Of a DNA stretch of 64,000 nt, positions 63,762 through 64,000 are shown piece by piece; position 1 is the first letter of the stretch; each line of letters begins with the position of its first letter. The notes below the pieces were generated by a model. The model was not told where the DNA came from and did not search any database. It worked only from the letters and a program-made list of their open reading frames with translations. Source of the stretch: JBMDXB01 sp048594975. GTDB lineage: Bacteria; Acidobacteriota; Vicinamibacteria; Vicinamibacterales; 2-12-FULL-66-21. The stretch covers positions 62,001-126,000 of the forward strand of contig JBMDXQ010000017.1 in assembly GCA_048594975.1 (NCBI GenBank). The letters run 5' to 3'. The position numbers and the translations under genes were made by a program.

Positions 63762-64000
63762 CGCGCGGTCAGGCCGAGCGCCTGGCGAAGCTCCGATGGG
63801 CTGGCCGACTCCAGGAACCGGTCCGGGATGCCGATCCTGTTCACGACGGCTGGCGCGGACTCCGACAACAGCTCCATGACCGCGCTGCCCAGGCCGCCGA
63901 TGACGCTGTGCTCCTCGACGGTGAAGAAGGAGCGTCCGTTCTCGCGCGCCCACATGACCAGCTCGCGGTCCAGCGGCTTGAGCGTGGGGAGCTCGATCAC
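63680..64000 (-). CDS. Transketolase-type protein, C-terminal fragment (gene continues beyond window)
   Basis: The frame is open to the window edge, so only the last 106 residues are seen. LKPLDRELVMWARENGRSFF, VEEHSVIGGLGSAVMELL and GIPDRFLESASPSELRQALG are the C-terminal domain of thiamine-diphosphate transketolase-like enzymes, such as the C-terminal subunit of split transketolases or DXP synthase. The catalytic domains lie outside, so the exact enzyme cannot be decided. Confidence 0.85.
   Translation of the reverse strand: MIELPTLKPLDRELVMWARENGRSFFTVEEHSVIGGLGSAVMELLSESAPAVVNRIGIPDRFLESASPSELRQALGLTARHIAARVREVCDPRAAARLPGRNPSRT

Overview
The window is uniformly high-GC bacterial DNA with short intergenic gaps and mixed gene orientation. 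Three features suggest Acidobacteriota, probably the Vicinamibacteria side: three large FtsX/MacB-type orphan permeases of the 'ADOP' kind (one paired with a PadR repressor), several Tat- or lipoprotein-targeted glycoside hydrolases (GH127, GH10, GH16), and many outer-membrane or secreted proteins. This placement is inferred from gene content; there is no rRNA or other phylogenetic marker here.

Layout. 0-8.4 kb: end of a TonB-dependent receptor, a ligase-polymerase LigD, an ADOP permease, an SDR oxidoreductase behind a small acidic protein, and a (2Fe-2S) ferredoxin. 8.4-18.4 kb: two tRNA-Arg genes (UCG, CCG), then an integrated element of about 9.7 kb bounded by exact 51-bp repeats (8643-8693 and 18319-18369). 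The repeats copy the 3' half of tRNA-Arg(CCG). The element carries a tyrosine integrase, a terminase large-subunit-like protein, a DUF3631-type helicase/primase, an excisionase-like HTH protein, several small unknowns, a frameshifted gene and a two-gene membrane cassette on the opposite strand. I see no capsid, portal or tail gene, so it looks like a phage satellite or strongly reduced prophage. It is the best candidate for an undescribed system in the window.

18.5-28 kb: receiver-PAS protein, NmrA-like protein, PQQ-type propeller, cyclophilin, acyl-CoA dehydrogenase with an unknown partner, GH127 enzyme, and a MITE-like inverted-repeat element. 28-36 kb: RodZ-like HTH membrane protein and a surface-glycan-like group of three multi-membrane proteins (one frameshifted) and a DUF4214-methyltransferase, with a MetE-C-like protein among them. 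36-45 kb: PBP1A, outer-membrane barrel, P1 peptidase, ankyrin protein, radical SAM protein and CHRD lipoprotein. 45-59.5 kb: PadR with a promoter/operator, ADOP permease, GH10 xylanase, UPF0182, aldo/keto reductase, GH16, and a c-di-AMP (ydaO-type) riboswitch with intrinsic terminator ahead of a Kup K+ transporter, then a third ADOP permease. 59.6-64 kb: serine hydrolase-DUF4185 fusion, a ferredoxin remnant, Gfo/Idh/MocA oxidoreductase, CDP-alcohol phosphatidyltransferase and the end of a transketolase-type gene.

Genes probably working together: 7899->6583 (acidic protein + SDR), the leftward satellite operon 15029->8700, 24260/25203 (acyl-CoA dehydrogenase + partner), 32875-35978 (two membrane proteins), PadR + ADOP, and riboswitch + kup. 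Several starts were moved inside the longest reading frame on the basis of signal peptides, ribosome binding sites or family starts. All identifications come from reading motifs; no database search was possible.
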